Translations under genes and position numbers: made by a program | Notes under the pieces: generated by a model | The model's input: only the letters and a program-made list of their open reading frames with translations | Database searches by the model: none | What the model was told of the DNA's origin: nothing | Shown here: positions 25,502 to 32,704 of the stretch, in pieces | Layout: each line of letters starts with the position of its first letter | How positions within the stretch are numbered: position 1 is the stretch's first letter | Source: Epilithonimonas lactis | Lineage (GTDB): Bacteria; Bacteroidota; Bacteroidia; Flavobacteriales; Weeksellaceae | NCBI RefSeq assembly: GCF_900110605.1 | Contig: NZ_FOFI01000002.1 | Span: forward strand, 806,001-870,000 | Direction of reading: 5' to 3' | DNA length: 64,000 nucleotides

Positions 25502-25882
25502 TTAATTTCCTCTCGCGTTCGCCATTTTGTGATTCATAATTCTGGCAATGTTCAAAGCTCTCGCAATTGCTGTTTCAGTATTTTCGCCTTCAAAATTTTC
25601 GTGAATCGTTTCTTCCCAAATCTGCAACCAACGGTTAAAATGTCTTTCTTCCAACGCAGAAACTTCGTTGATTGGAAAATGAACCCGCATTGGATTGCCT
25701 TCATAAACTGGATTTCCCAAGAGAATGCTTTCCCAGAAATTGTACATTTTCGGCAGATGTTTACTCAGGTCGATTTTCGCGATGTCTGTAAAGAAAAATC
25801 CAATCAAATCGTCTTTTATCACTTTGTCGTAGAACTTATTGACCAAAATTTCTATGTCTTCACGTGTAGTAATATCTTTCAT
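25502..25882 (-). CDS. Group III truncated haemoglobin
   Basis: 126 residues, the length of group III (P) truncated globins. The proximal haem histidine is H81 in EERHFNRW, and the family pattern FW..LLGNP.Y.GNPM..H is present at about 49-68. Such globins bind oxygen or NO in the cytoplasm and are linked to nitrosative stress or microaerobic life. It is transcribed alone and converges on the DUF6122 gene. The haem pathway genes lie 2-6 kb away. Confidence 0.93.
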   Translation of the reverse strand: MKDITTREDIEILVNKFYDKVIKDDLIGFFFTDIAKIDLSKHLPKMYNFWESILLGNPVYEGNPMRVHFPINEVSALEERHFNRWLQIWEETIHENFEGENTETAIARALNIARIMNHKMANARGN

Positions 25883-25994
25883 TTTGACTTTTTATTATTA
25901 ATGAAATCGCCGTCTGATTTGTGATTAGCAATTTCATTATCACAAAGTTATGGGTTTTGAAAAGACGAAAAATAGGATTAATGTCAGTTTTTTT

Positions 25995-26002
25995 TATATT
26001 TG
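25995..26002 (+). promoter_or_regulatory. Candidate -7 element TATATTTG before a small membrane protein gene
   Basis: Exact TAnnTTTG match, 13 bases before the ATG at 26016. Confidence 0.45.
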
Positions 26003-26015
26003 AAAAAAATTAATA

Positions 26016-26183
26016 ATGTTCACTTTCACTGTTTTACCAACTTTGGTAATCATAACTTTTATTATTGTAGTCCTTTATAAACATTTTGTAAAGAAGGATA
26101 GGCAAGACTTGAAGTCATCTTTTCTATTTGCTTTATTTTTTTCAGCAATCTGGGGCGGATTATATTACTTGGTTTTTTCTTAA
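26016..26183 (+). CDS. Small two-helix membrane protein
   Basis: A 55-residue frame from ATG to TAA. It predicts two membrane helices (about 5-20, VLPTLVIITFIIVVLY; and about 36-54, FLFALFFSAIWGGLYYLVF) joined by a charged loop, KHFVKKDRQDLKSS. An exact -7 element lies just upstream and the YkgJ gene follows 21 bases later. No family is recognised. The amphiphilic layout and the promoter make a real gene more likely than chance. Confidence 0.6.
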   Translation: MFTFTVLPTLVIITFIIVVLYKHFVKKDRQDLKSSFLFALFFSAIWGGLYYLVFS

Positions 26184-26204
26184 TAAAACCATTAGTTTTG
26201 CAAA

Positions 26205-26696
26205 ATGGATGTTGATTTCTATAAAAAGCAAGCCCAACTAAAACAAAAAGACCACAGAAAATTTCTGGACGGACTCAAAAAGAAACCGCCAAAAAATTTG
26301 GATTATTTGGTGGTAGAAAAGCACGAGGAAACTTTTCGCGAAATCGATTGCCTTGGTTGCGCCAATTGTTGCAAAACCACAGGTCCGCTTTACGTAGAAA
26401 AAGACATCGAACGGATTTCCAAACATCTGCGAATGAAGCCCGCAGATTTCGAAGCCAAATTTCTGAGAGTGGATGAAGACCAAGACAAAGTTTTGCAAAA
26501 TTTGCCTTGTTTTTTCCTGAATGATGACAACACTTGTTCCATCTACGACGTTCGCCCAAAAGCCTGTCGAGAATATCCGCACACAGACCGAAAAAAGATT
26601 TACCAAATCAATAATCTCACGATTCAAAACACTTTGATTTGCCCTGCGACATACGTCTTTGTGGAGAAACTAAAGAAGGTCTTGGAGAAGAATTAA
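26205..26696 (+). CDS. YkgJ family cysteine-cluster protein
   Basis: 163 residues. The zinc- or iron-chelating cysteine cluster of the YkgJ family (PF03692) is seen as CLGCANCCKTTGP followed by CFFLNDDNTCSIYDVRPKAC and a last Cys in LICPATY. Soluble and probably metal-binding; no enzymatic role has been proven for the family. Start is the ATG at 26205, shortly after the small membrane protein gene, so the two may be cotranscribed. Confidence 0.9.
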   Translation: MDVDFYKKQAQLKQKDHRKFLDGLKKKPPKNLDYLVVEKHEETFREIDCLGCANCCKTTGPLYVEKDIERISKHLRMKPADFEAKFLRVDEDQDKVLQNLPCFFLNDDNTCSIYDVRPKACREYPHTDRKKIYQINNLTIQNTLICPATYVFVEKLKKVLEKN

Positions 26697-26752
26697 AATT
26701 TCTTAAATAAGTTAAAGTTTGATATTTTTTTCATTTTCATAATTTGTGGTTT

Positions 26753-26760
26753 GATATTTG
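26753..26760 (+). promoter_or_regulatory. -7-like element GATATTTG of duplicated unit 1
   Basis: One mismatch to TAnnTTTG. The surrounding GGTTTGATATTTGGC is repeated exactly before the paralogous gene at 27416, so it is probably the promoter core of both units. Confidence 0.45.
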
Positions 26761-26794
26761 GCATTGATTATCAAATCATTAAAAATAAAGTATT

Positions 26795-27259
26795 ATGAAA
26801 AAGTTAATCACAGCAACAGCTTTTATAATGTTTGGGACAATGTTTATCACCGCTCAAACCACTCAGAAAAGCGATAAGAAAGTAAGAATGGCAGAAAAAC
26901 CAGCCAGCAGTACAGAAATGAAATTGGAAACCCAAGTTCAACCCAATGGAATGAACAGAACGGTGGACACAGCGACTATGAACAACAGGTCGAAAATGCA
27001 GACCAATCCAAACAGACTGCAACAAAATCAAACAACGCCAAACAACGGAACTTTACAAAATCCAAGTACAACGTTGCCAAACAATGGGACTTTACAAAAT
27101 CCAAATACAACGTTACCAAATAATGGGACTCTACAAAATCCTAATACAACCTTACCGAATAACGGAACTTTGCAAAATCCAGGCACAACGACTCCTAACA
27201 ATTCTACCAATCCACAACAGCCATTGAGTCCAACAAACCCGATGACTCCAAGTAGATAA
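26795..27259 (+). CDS. Small secreted repeat protein, duplicated unit 1
   Basis: 154 residues with a signal peptide (MKKLITATAFIMFGTMFITAQ). After a basic, threonine-rich stretch, residues 82-133 are four 13-residue repeats of the type PNNGTLQNPNTTL, rich in Asn, Thr and Pro and without charge; the C-terminus is also low complexity. No enzyme motif. Probably an exported or surface protein of disordered type. The promoter core, signal peptide and terminator are all matched by the next gene (27416-27709), so the two units arose by duplication. Confidence 0.8.
   Translation: MKKLITATAFIMFGTMFITAQTTQKSDKKVRMAEKPASSTEMKLETQVQPNGMNRTVDTATMNNRSKMQTNPNRLQQNQTTPNNGTLQNPSTTLPNNGTLQNPNTTLPNNGTLQNPNTTLPNNGTLQNPGTTTPNNSTNPQQPLSPTNPMTPSR
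27038..27193 (+). repeat. Four 39-bp tandem repeats inside the 26795 gene
   Basis: Four units of 39 bases encode PNNGTLQNP(S/N/G)TT(L/T). The units differ mainly at synonymous positions, so the repeat is kept at the protein level. They are contiguous and coding, without spacers. Confidence 0.9.
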
Positions 27260-27280
27260 TCTTAGGTTTAAGTTCAAAAA

Positions 27281-27311
27281 TAAAACCAGTGCAATTCGCT
27301 CTGGTTTTTTT
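27281..27311 (+). terminator. Terminator of duplicated unit 1
   Basis: ACCAG/CTGGT stem continued by GC/GC around AATTC, flanked by AAAA and followed by seven Ts. Its sequence resembles the terminator of unit 2 at 27709-27738. Confidence 0.85.
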
Positions 27312-27374
27312 ATTTGGTGATTTCAGGTTTTGTCATTTTTAATTGTTCAAATCTTACTTCATATAAGTTGGTTT

Positions 27375-27382
27375 GATATTTG
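27375..27382 (+). promoter_or_regulatory. -7-like element GATATTTG of duplicated unit 2
   Basis: Same element and flanks as at 26753-26760. Both are followed by a matching ATCAAATCATTAAAA leader before the ATG. Confidence 0.45.
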
Positions 27383-27415
27383 GCTTGACTAATCAAATCA
27401 TTAAAATAAATCATT

Positions 27416-27709
27416 ATGAAAAAGATAATAACAACCGCAACATTTCTCGTTTTTGGAACGATGTTGACGATGGCGCAAACTACAAAGAAGAAAGAAACAA
27501 AATCGACCACAACAAGAACAGAAATGAGAGCGAAATCAACAGCTCAGCAAAACAATACGCCAAAAATGGTTGATACTGTTAATATTGAACAAAGACAAAA
27601 AGAGGCAGATGGAAAAATAATCAGTCCTGATGGACCACACGGAGATGGCTTGACAGACGAAGCTACAAAACCTTCACAAATACATCCACGACCAGGACAA
27701 ACGGAATAA
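27416..27709 (+). CDS. Small secreted protein, duplicated unit 2
   Basis: 97 residues. The signal peptide MKKIITTATFLVFGTMLTMAQ is clearly related to that of the 26795 protein, as is the following TTKKK..K stretch and the segment with MVDTVN. It lacks the 13-residue repeats and instead ends with a glycine- and proline-containing tail (ISPDGPHGDG, IHPRPGQTE). Function unknown. Upstream promoter core and downstream hairpin are paralogous to those of the preceding unit. Confidence 0.78.
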   Translation: MKKIITTATFLVFGTMLTMAQTTKKKETKSTTTRTEMRAKSTAQQNNTPKMVDTVNIEQRQKEADGKIISPDGPHGDGLTDEATKPSQIHPRPGQTE

Positions 27710-27738
27710 AAAAACCAGAGCAAATCGCTCTGGTTTTT
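27709..27738. terminator. Bidirectional terminator between unit 2 and hemE
   Basis: AACCAGAGC/GCTCTGGTT stem with a short loop, A-run on the left and T-run on the right, between the convergent 27416 gene and hemE, so it can stop both. Confidence 0.9.
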
Positions 27739-27740
27739 GT

Positions 27741-28766
27741 TTATGCTTTCCAATCTACAACAGCCTTTATAAAAGCTTCTGCATTTTCAACTGGAATATT
27801 GGGTAAAATCCCGTGTCCGAGATTCACAATGTATTTATCTTTTCCAAAACGGTCAATCATCTCGTGAACCATTTTCCGAATCGTCGCCGGCGTCGAGTGC
27901 AATCTCGATGGGTCAAAATTCCCCTGAAGCGTCACCGAATTATTCGTGAATTGTCTCGCCAATTCTGGAGTAATCGTCCAGTCAACGCCCAAAGCAGACG
28001 CTTTAGATTTCGTCATATCTTCCAACGCAAACCAACAGCCTTTCCCGAAAACCACAACGTGCGTCAACGGCGCGAGAGCTTCCACGATTTGATTGATATA
28101 TTGCCAAGAAAACTCCTGATAATCAGCCGGCGAAAGCATTCCGCCCCAACTGTCAAAAACCTGAACTGCAGAAACACCTTTCTCCACTTTTCGTTTCAAA
28201 TAAGCAATCGTCGTGTCCGTAATTTTCTGCAATAATTTGTGTGCCGCTTCCGTTTGCAGGAAGCAAAAAGACTTCGCAATATTGAAATCCTTAGAACCTC
28301 TTCCTTCAATACAATAGCAGAAAATCGTCCAAGGACTTCCGGCAAAACCAATCAACGGAATCTCATTGTCCAGCTTTTCCAACGTCATTTCTATCGCATC
28401 GAAAACATAACCCAAAGTTTCATTCACGTCCGGAACTATCACATCGTCAACTTGTTGAGCGGTTCTGATAGGTTCGTCCAACCAAGGTCCTACGGATTCC
28501 TTCATTTTGAAATCAATGCCCATCGCTTGCGGAACCACCAAGATGTCCGAGAACAAAATCGCCGCGTCCAAAGGAAATCTTCTAATCGGCTGAACCGTAA
28601 TTTCCGAGGCCAATTCCGGCGTCTGGCATCTGGTGAAAAAGTCGTATTTGTCGCGCAACGCAATGAATTCCGGCAAGTATCTTCCGGCTTGTCTCATCAT
28701 CCACACAGGCGGTCTTTCCACGGTTTCGCCTCGCAAGGCCTTCAGGTATAGGTCGTTCTTTATCAT
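27741..28766 (-). CDS. hemE: Uroporphyrinogen decarboxylase
   Basis: 341 residues. HemE removes four acetate carboxyl groups from uroporphyrinogen III to give coproporphyrinogen III in haem synthesis. The N-terminal family signature [16 protein letters not shown] is at about 20-35, and the second signature [15 protein letters not shown] is near 140. Active-site residues RQAGRY, FSDI and the late NLGHGI are present. It lies downstream of hemA-hemC-hemD on the same strand but is separated from hemD by about 600 bases filled with repeats, so it may have its own promoter. Confidence 0.96.
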   Translation of the reverse strand: MIKNDLYLKALRGETVERPPVWMMRQAGRYLPEFIALRDKYDFFTRCQTPELASEITVQPIRRFPLDAAILFSDILVVPQAMGIDFKMKESVGPWLDEPIRTAQQVDDVIVPDVNETLGYVFDAIEMTLEKLDNEIPLIGFAGSPWTIFCYCIEGRGSKDFNIAKSFCFLQTEAAHKLLQKITDTTIAYLKRKVEKGVSAVQVFDSWGGMLSPADYQEFSWQYINQIVEALAPLTHVVVFGKGCWFALEDMTKSKASALGVDWTITPELARQFTNNSVTLQGNFDPSRLHSTPATIRKMVHEMIDRFGKDKYIVNLGHGILPNIPVENAEAFIKAVVDWKA

Positions 28767-28783
28767 TTTCTTAAATTATTTTT

Positions 28784-28870
28784 GGGCGCCTTTTTCCGCC
28801 TTCCGTTCCCAATCTTTTTGCCCGGGCTTTTCCAGCCACAAAAAAGGATTTCCACTCAAGTCGGGGCGCG
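28784..28870 (+). repeat. Dispersed foldback repeat R1, copy B (GGCGCC-type ends)
   Basis: Same core as the copies at 9493 and 46423, but its ends are GGGCGCC (28784-28790) and GGGGCGC (28863-28869), which still pair with one another (GCGCC with GGCGC). It lies 18 bases upstream of the hemE ATG, in opposite orientation to hemE. Confidence 0.88.
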
Positions 28871-28966
28871 CTTCGCAAAGTTTAGCGTTTAGTCTTCCAA
28901 ATCAGCTTTCCCAAAAGTTGAACTTTCCTTAGAAATCAGTTTTAAATTATTTATTTTTTTTGAACT

Positions 28967-29029
28967 GTTGTAAAATATGCAACACTTCAAAACTTCTTCA
29001 ATTCAAGTTATTGCAAAATATGCAACAAC
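28967..29029. repeat. Two spaced TTGyA-N5-TGCAA boxes
   Basis: GTTGTAAAATATGCAACA (from 28967) and TTGCAAAATATGCAACA (from 29011) are near-identical direct repeats 43 bases apart. Each is itself an inverted repeat TTGyA/TGCAA around AAATA. They could be a two-site operator upstream of hemE or part of the repeat cluster. Confidence 0.5.
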
Positions 29030-29032
29030 TTA

Positions 29033-29182
29033 GAGCCTGTTTAAAAATGATTAAAAAATAAAATTTTCAAAGCATTTTTCTTTTCCCCAACCCTAAAGGG
29101 TGGAAAAACGCCTTGAAAATTTCATCAAAATTACTCCCTTTAGGGTCAGGGAAAATAATTTTGATGAAATTTAAACAGGCTC
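29033..29182. mobile_element. 150-bp MITE-like foldback element with TTA target duplication
   Basis: The ends GAGCCTGTTTAAA and TTTAAACAGGCTC are perfect 13-bp terminal inverted repeats. The element is bounded on both sides by TTA (29030-29032 and 29183-29185), consistent with a 3-bp target duplication. Internal CCCTAAAGGG and CCCTTTAGGG blocks, with TTTTCCC flanks, extend the foldback. No coding frame. Non-autonomous element; its transposase is not in the window. Confidence 0.8.
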
Positions 29183-29212
29183 TTATAATGCACTATCAAT
29201 TATCAATTGCGT

Positions 29213-29327
29213 CGGGCTTCAGCCCGATGTCGAAAATTGACAGCTATTGGGCTTTAGCCAAATTTAAAATAGGTTTGGGCTAAAGCCATTTTTTATTCTA
29301 ACCTTTTAAAAAACGGGCTAAAGCCCA
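29213..29327. repeat. Cluster of four GGGCTnnAGCCC palindromes
   Basis: Four palindromic boxes: CGGGCTTCAGCCCG (29213-29226), TTGGGCTTTAGCCAAA (29247-29262), TTTGGGCTAAAGCCA (29274-29288) and CGGGCTAAAGCCCA (29314-29327). Spacing is irregular. Boxes 2 and 3 can also pair with each other. Together with the MITE and copy B of R1, this fills the 597-base hemD-hemE gap (28767-29363), where no gene is seen. Confidence 0.8.
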
Positions 29328-29363
29328 TTCCTATTGATTTTTTTTAAAATAATTATTACAAGC

Positions 29364-30041
29364 TTAGATTGTTAGATTTAGCGAAATCAAATTCAACAAA
29401 TCCGACAAGGTGTTTTTATGACTTGTAATTATTTTATTTTCAGTGAGTTTTTTCAATTCTGAAGTCGTCGTTTTTCCAATCGAAAAAATCTTCAAATCCT
29501 CAAAACCGTTGAACTTCGCAAAACTACGAACTCCACTCGGACTGAAGAAAACCACAACCTGATATTTCTCATTGATTTTCGGAAATAGCAATTCGGTCTT
29601 ATAAACAGGGATTTTCTTGTAAGAAATATTTTGCAACGGCAATTTCTCATCCAAAACATCCAAAGCCAAATCGCCACAAAAATGCAAGAACTTTTCATTC
29701 ACAGAATTTTCTGTTATGAATTGTGACAGTTCGCTCGCATTCTTACAAAGCTTGAAAGTCCCAAAATTATGTTTCCTCAATTCCTTTTTAGTCTGCGAAC
29801 CAACGGCGTAGATTTTATTATAATTCTTCTCAGCTAAATTTTCATTTGCATCAAAACCATTTTCAAAGAAAGCTTTCACGCCATTCACACTTGTGAAAAT
29901 CAAGGAATAATTCTTCAAACCGAAAGTTTTCGTTTTAATGAATTCCGTTTTGATGACCTCCACAAAATCAACCAACACTTCCGTTCCCAATTTGTCAGCA
30001 ACTTCTTTTTTGTCCAATGATTTTGTAAAAAGGATTTTCAT
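29364..30041 (-). CDS. hemD: Uroporphyrinogen-III synthase
   Basis: 225 residues, a normal length for this poorly conserved enzyme, which closes hydroxymethylbilane with inversion of ring D. Two similar alpha/beta halves are visible, with SLIFTSVNGVKAFFENG in the first and VVFFSPSGVRSF and IGKTTTSEL in the second; these are the typical HemD motifs (S.nav..f and GxxTa..l). Context, between hemC and hemE, supports the assignment. ATG start at 30041. A 209-base gap with two repeats separates it from hemC. Confidence 0.93.
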   Translation of the reverse strand: MKILFTKSLDKKEVADKLGTEVLVDFVEVIKTEFIKTKTFGLKNYSLIFTSVNGVKAFFENGFDANENLAEKNYNKIYAVGSQTKKELRKHNFGTFKLCKNASELSQFITENSVNEKFLHFCGDLALDVLDEKLPLQNISYKKIPVYKTELLFPKINEKYQVVVFFSPSGVRSFAKFNGFEDLKIFSIGKTTTSELKKLTENKIITSHKNTLSDLLNLISLNLTI

Positions 30042-30093
30042 ATTTAAAAAGTCTTCGAGAACCTCAGACTGACATTGCTAAAACATTATTTTG

Positions 30094-30113
30094 CCATTCC
30101 GTAGGAATCTCGA
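30094..30113. repeat. Half copy of the CATTCCGTAGGAATCT hairpin repeat
   Basis: Carries CCATTCCGTAGGAATCTCGA, which matches the left arm of the perfect hairpin at 46547-46597. Only one arm is present here. It is in the hemC-hemD gap. Confidence 0.6.
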
Positions 30114-30155
30114 CAGCACTTGATTTCTAATCTCTGTATTCTTTGTGAAATTTTT

Positions 30156-30242
30156 ACCACAAGGTTCACTAAGTTTTTTCACGAGGACCACAAGGCTTAT
30201 TTAATTTGTGCACTTTGTGAAATCCTTTGTGCCTATTGTGGT
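30156..30242. repeat. Imperfect foldback repeat in the hemC-hemD gap
   Basis: ACCACAAGGTTCAC at the left is the imperfect reverse complement of the right end (CTTTGTGCCTATTGTGGT), and inner CAC.AAG/CTTTGTG blocks continue the pairing over about 87 bases. Similar CACAAGG-type sequences are common between genes in this bacterial group (recollection). No coding frame. Confidence 0.55.
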
Positions 30243-30250
30243 TGAATATT

Positions 30251-31159
30251 TTACAAACTTTTTCGAATTTCGTCCATCAATTCCTTCCCGCCGTTTTCCA
30301 AAACCTTCAAAGCCAATTTCGCTCCAAAATTCTCAGAATCATTCCAGTCAAAAATCTCGTCTGTTTCGATGCAATCTTTTCCATCAAGCGAACAAAGTCT
30401 TCCAACAAAGCGGATTTGATTTCCAATCAATTCGGCTTTTGCACCAATCGGCGCTGTACAGCCACCTTCCAAAGTTTTCAGGAATTCTCTTTCTATCGTA
30501 ATGCAAATCTCAGTTTCCTTATGAGAAATCGATTTTAAAATAGCACTCAATTCAGGATTATCAATTTTGTTGGCGATTGCAACCACACCTTGCGATGGCG
30601 CTTGCAACAAAAATGGGATTTGTTCATATTCTACATCCAGATTCATTCTTTTGATTCCGGCTAATGAAAAAATCGTCGCATCTGCAACGCCGTCATCCAG
30701 TTTTTTCAATCGTGTCTGAACATTTCCTCTGATGTCTGTGAATTCAGTTTCCGGAAATTCCTTCAACCAAAAAGCGCGTCTTCTTAAACTACTGGTTGCA
30801 ATTTTCAAAGTATTCAAATCCAAAGCTTCCGCATCTTTATTTCTCACCAAAACATCTTCCGGAAAATCTCTTTCCAAAACCGCAGAAATCTGAACATTTT
30901 CAGGCAAAAGCGTCGGAACATCTTTCAAAGAATGAACGGCAATATCAATCTCATCATTAAGCAAAGCAATGTCCAAATCTTTCGTGAAAATTCCTGTGAT
31001 TCCCAATGCGTAAAGCGGTTGGTTCAGGTTTTTGTCGCCAGAACTGATGATTGGAACGATTTCAGTTTGTAATCCAAGATTCTGAAGTTTAGCTTCAACT
31101 TCGTGAGCCTGCCAAAGTGCAAGCGGACTATTTCTGGTTCCTATTCTTATGATTTTCAT
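30251..31159 (-). CDS. hemC: Hydroxymethylbilane synthase (porphobilinogen deaminase)
   Basis: 302 residues. HemC polymerises four porphobilinogens to hydroxymethylbilane. The start IRIGTRNSPLALWQA is typical, KDVPT and the arginine-rich SSLRRRA are in place, and the dipyrromethane cofactor is carried by C234 in EGGCTAPIG. It starts 4 bases after the hemA stop, so the two are cotranscribed. Confidence 0.97.
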   Translation of the reverse strand: MKIIRIGTRNSPLALWQAHEVEAKLQNLGLQTEIVPIISSGDKNLNQPLYALGITGIFTKDLDIALLNDEIDIAVHSLKDVPTLLPENVQISAVLERDFPEDVLVRNKDAEALDLNTLKIATSSLRRRAFWLKEFPETEFTDIRGNVQTRLKKLDDGVADATIFSLAGIKRMNLDVEYEQIPFLLQAPSQGVVAIANKIDNPELSAILKSISHKETEICITIEREFLKTLEGGCTAPIGAKAELIGNQIRFVGRLCSLDGKDCIETDEIFDWNDSENFGAKLALKVLENGGKELMDEIRKSL

Positions 31160-31163
31160 TGTC

Positions 31164-32417
31164 TTACTGTTTGTGGATGTCGAGGATTTCCTCCATCAAT
31201 TTTGTGATTTCGTCGGCGCGGGAAGGGTTTTCCATAATATATTTCGCAAATCGATTCGTGATTTTCTGAACCAGATTGTTGGACAGTTCCATATCCTCGA
31301 TTTTGGCGTAATGGAATTTCTTATGAATATTGTGCATTTCGTTTTCCTCGATTTTCTTCAAAGAATTTTTGAAATGGTTGATTTGTGGTGCAAGTTTTCT
31401 TTTCTTTTCCCAATCTGCAAACTCCTTCGCCATTTCCTTGATGATGCCTTCCGCTTTCGGGATTTCCTTCTTGCGTTGTTCCATCGTTTCCTGGATGGTT
31501 TGCGAAAGTTGGTCCACGTCTATCAACGTCACGTTTTCCAATTTCCCGATTTCTTTCTGAACGTTGTTCGGCATAGAAAGGTCGATGACAACCATTTCCT
31601 TGTTTTTAGGGAAATTAGTTTCATCAATAATATATTTCTGAGCGCCAGTTGCAACGATTAGAACATCGGTTTGTTTCAATTCTTCTGGGAACGTTTCAAA
31701 ATCGATTTGAGGAATATTGTATTTGTCGGCAATTTTCTCCGCTTTTTCGAAAGAGCGGTTGGCGATTTTTATTTTGGGCTGATAAATGTGCTTTACAAGA
31801 TTTTCAATCGTGTTCTGGCCAATTTCTCCAACACCGAGAAGCAAAATATTCTTCTCGTGAATGTGTTTTGTATTATTTAAAATATAATGAACCGCCGCGT
31901 AAGAAACCGAAGCTGAACCTGTGCTGATTCCCGTTTCATTCTTGATTCTCTTCGAAATTTGAATCGAGGAATTGATGGCGCGTTCCAAATAGGGATTAGA
32001 AAAATCTTTATATTTTTTGAATCGATGATAAGCATTCTTGATTTGAGAAACAATCTCGAAATCACCAATAATTTGGCTTTCCAATCCAGCTGCGACGCGG
32101 AAAAGATGGAACAATGCATCTTCTCTTTGAAGGACATTCACATAGTTCAAAAACTCGGAAAGAGAGACTCCAACTGTGTTGCAATAGAGTTCTGCGATGT
32201 GAAGATAATTCTTTGTAGTAGAGTAGATTTCGGTCCTGTTGCAAGTGGAAACAACGAACGCGTCACCGTAATCCTGCTCGTGGATTTGATTCACAAAAGC
32301 TTTGATATGGTCATCAAAAAACGCAAATCTTCCCCGTGTTTCTGCATCGGCTTTTTCATAACTGATGCTAAGAACGGCGAAATCTGATGTCTGGTGAAAT
32401 TTATTTTTTGTGCTCAT
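31164..32417 (-). CDS. hemA: Glutamyl-tRNA reductase
   Basis: 417 residues. HemA reduces glutamyl-tRNA(Glu) to glutamate-1-semialdehyde, the committed step of C5-pathway haem synthesis. The catalytic cysteine is C59 in VVSTCNRTEIY. The NADPH-binding domain has LLGVGEIGQNTIENL, and a long helical dimerisation domain follows. First gene of the hem series. A TAAATTTG -7 element lies only 11 bases before the ATG, which would leave an extremely short leader. Confidence 0.96.
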   Translation of the reverse strand: MSTKNKFHQTSDFAVLSISYEKADAETRGRFAFFDDHIKAFVNQIHEQDYGDAFVVSTCNRTEIYSTTKNYLHIAELYCNTVGVSLSEFLNYVNVLQREDALFHLFRVAAGLESQIIGDFEIVSQIKNAYHRFKKYKDFSNPYLERAINSSIQISKRIKNETGISTGSASVSYAAVHYILNNTKHIHEKNILLLGVGEIGQNTIENLVKHIYQPKIKIANRSFEKAEKIADKYNIPQIDFETFPEELKQTDVLIVATGAQKYIIDETNFPKNKEMVVIDLSMPNNVQKEIGKLENVTLIDVDQLSQTIQETMEQRKKEIPKAEGIIKEMAKEFADWEKKRKLAPQINHFKNSLKKIEENEMHNIHKKFHYAKIEDMELSNNLVQKITNRFAKYIMENPSRADEITKLMEEILDIHKQ

Positions 32418-32427
32418 TTTCAGCTTG

Positions 32428-32435
32428 CAAATTTA
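32428..32435 (-). promoter_or_regulatory. Candidate -7 element TAAATTTG of hemA
   Basis: Exact TAnnTTTG match on the complement, with 10 bases between it and the hemA ATG. If used, transcription would start about 5 bases before the ATG. Confidence 0.45.
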
Positions 32436-32671
32436 CAATATTTAATACAAAGACTCTTTCCGAATATCATTTTCGGGAATTGATAAAATCTATATCATTT
32501 CAATCATATGATATAAAGAATAATAAAGTATGTGTGGATTTGATGAGAGAGTAATAATTTTTGATTTTGCAATTGATATTCAGATTTCTTAGACAAGATA
32601 AATTATTGAAATTTTAAGGAAATTTTAACCAAATTATTTTTAATTCAAGATAGAGAATGCTTCGAAATTTA

Positions 32672-32679
32672 TATCTTTG
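32672..32679 (+). promoter_or_regulatory. Candidate -7 element TATCTTTG of the mre operon
   Basis: Exact TAnnTTTG match, 25 bases before the mreB ATG. The -33 position is a poor match. Confidence 0.5.
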
Positions 32680-32704
32680 TAAACTTAATAATTACTGAAC
32701 GAAA

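Noticed and set aside
27038-27193. Direct repeats resembling a CRISPR array
   Set aside because: Units are contiguous without unique spacers, in frame, and encode a regular peptide; no cas genes.
28239-28751. 170-codon plus-strand frame opposite hemE
   Set aside because: Entirely antisense to a well-conserved enzyme gene, with arginine- and serine-rich composition typical of shadow frames.
28633-28932. 99-codon plus-strand frame across the hemE start and R1 copy B
   Set aside because: Half is antisense to hemE and half is repeat R1. No ribosome site or promoter.
29213-29327. GGGCTnnAGCCC palindromes read as CRISPR repeats or terminators
   Set aside because: Spacing is irregular, central bases vary, and no T-run follows most of them.
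32418-32704. Small RNA or riboswitch in the hemA-mreB divergent gap
   Set aside because: AT-rich with no stable hairpin or known riboswitch core; only the two candidate -7 elements were found.
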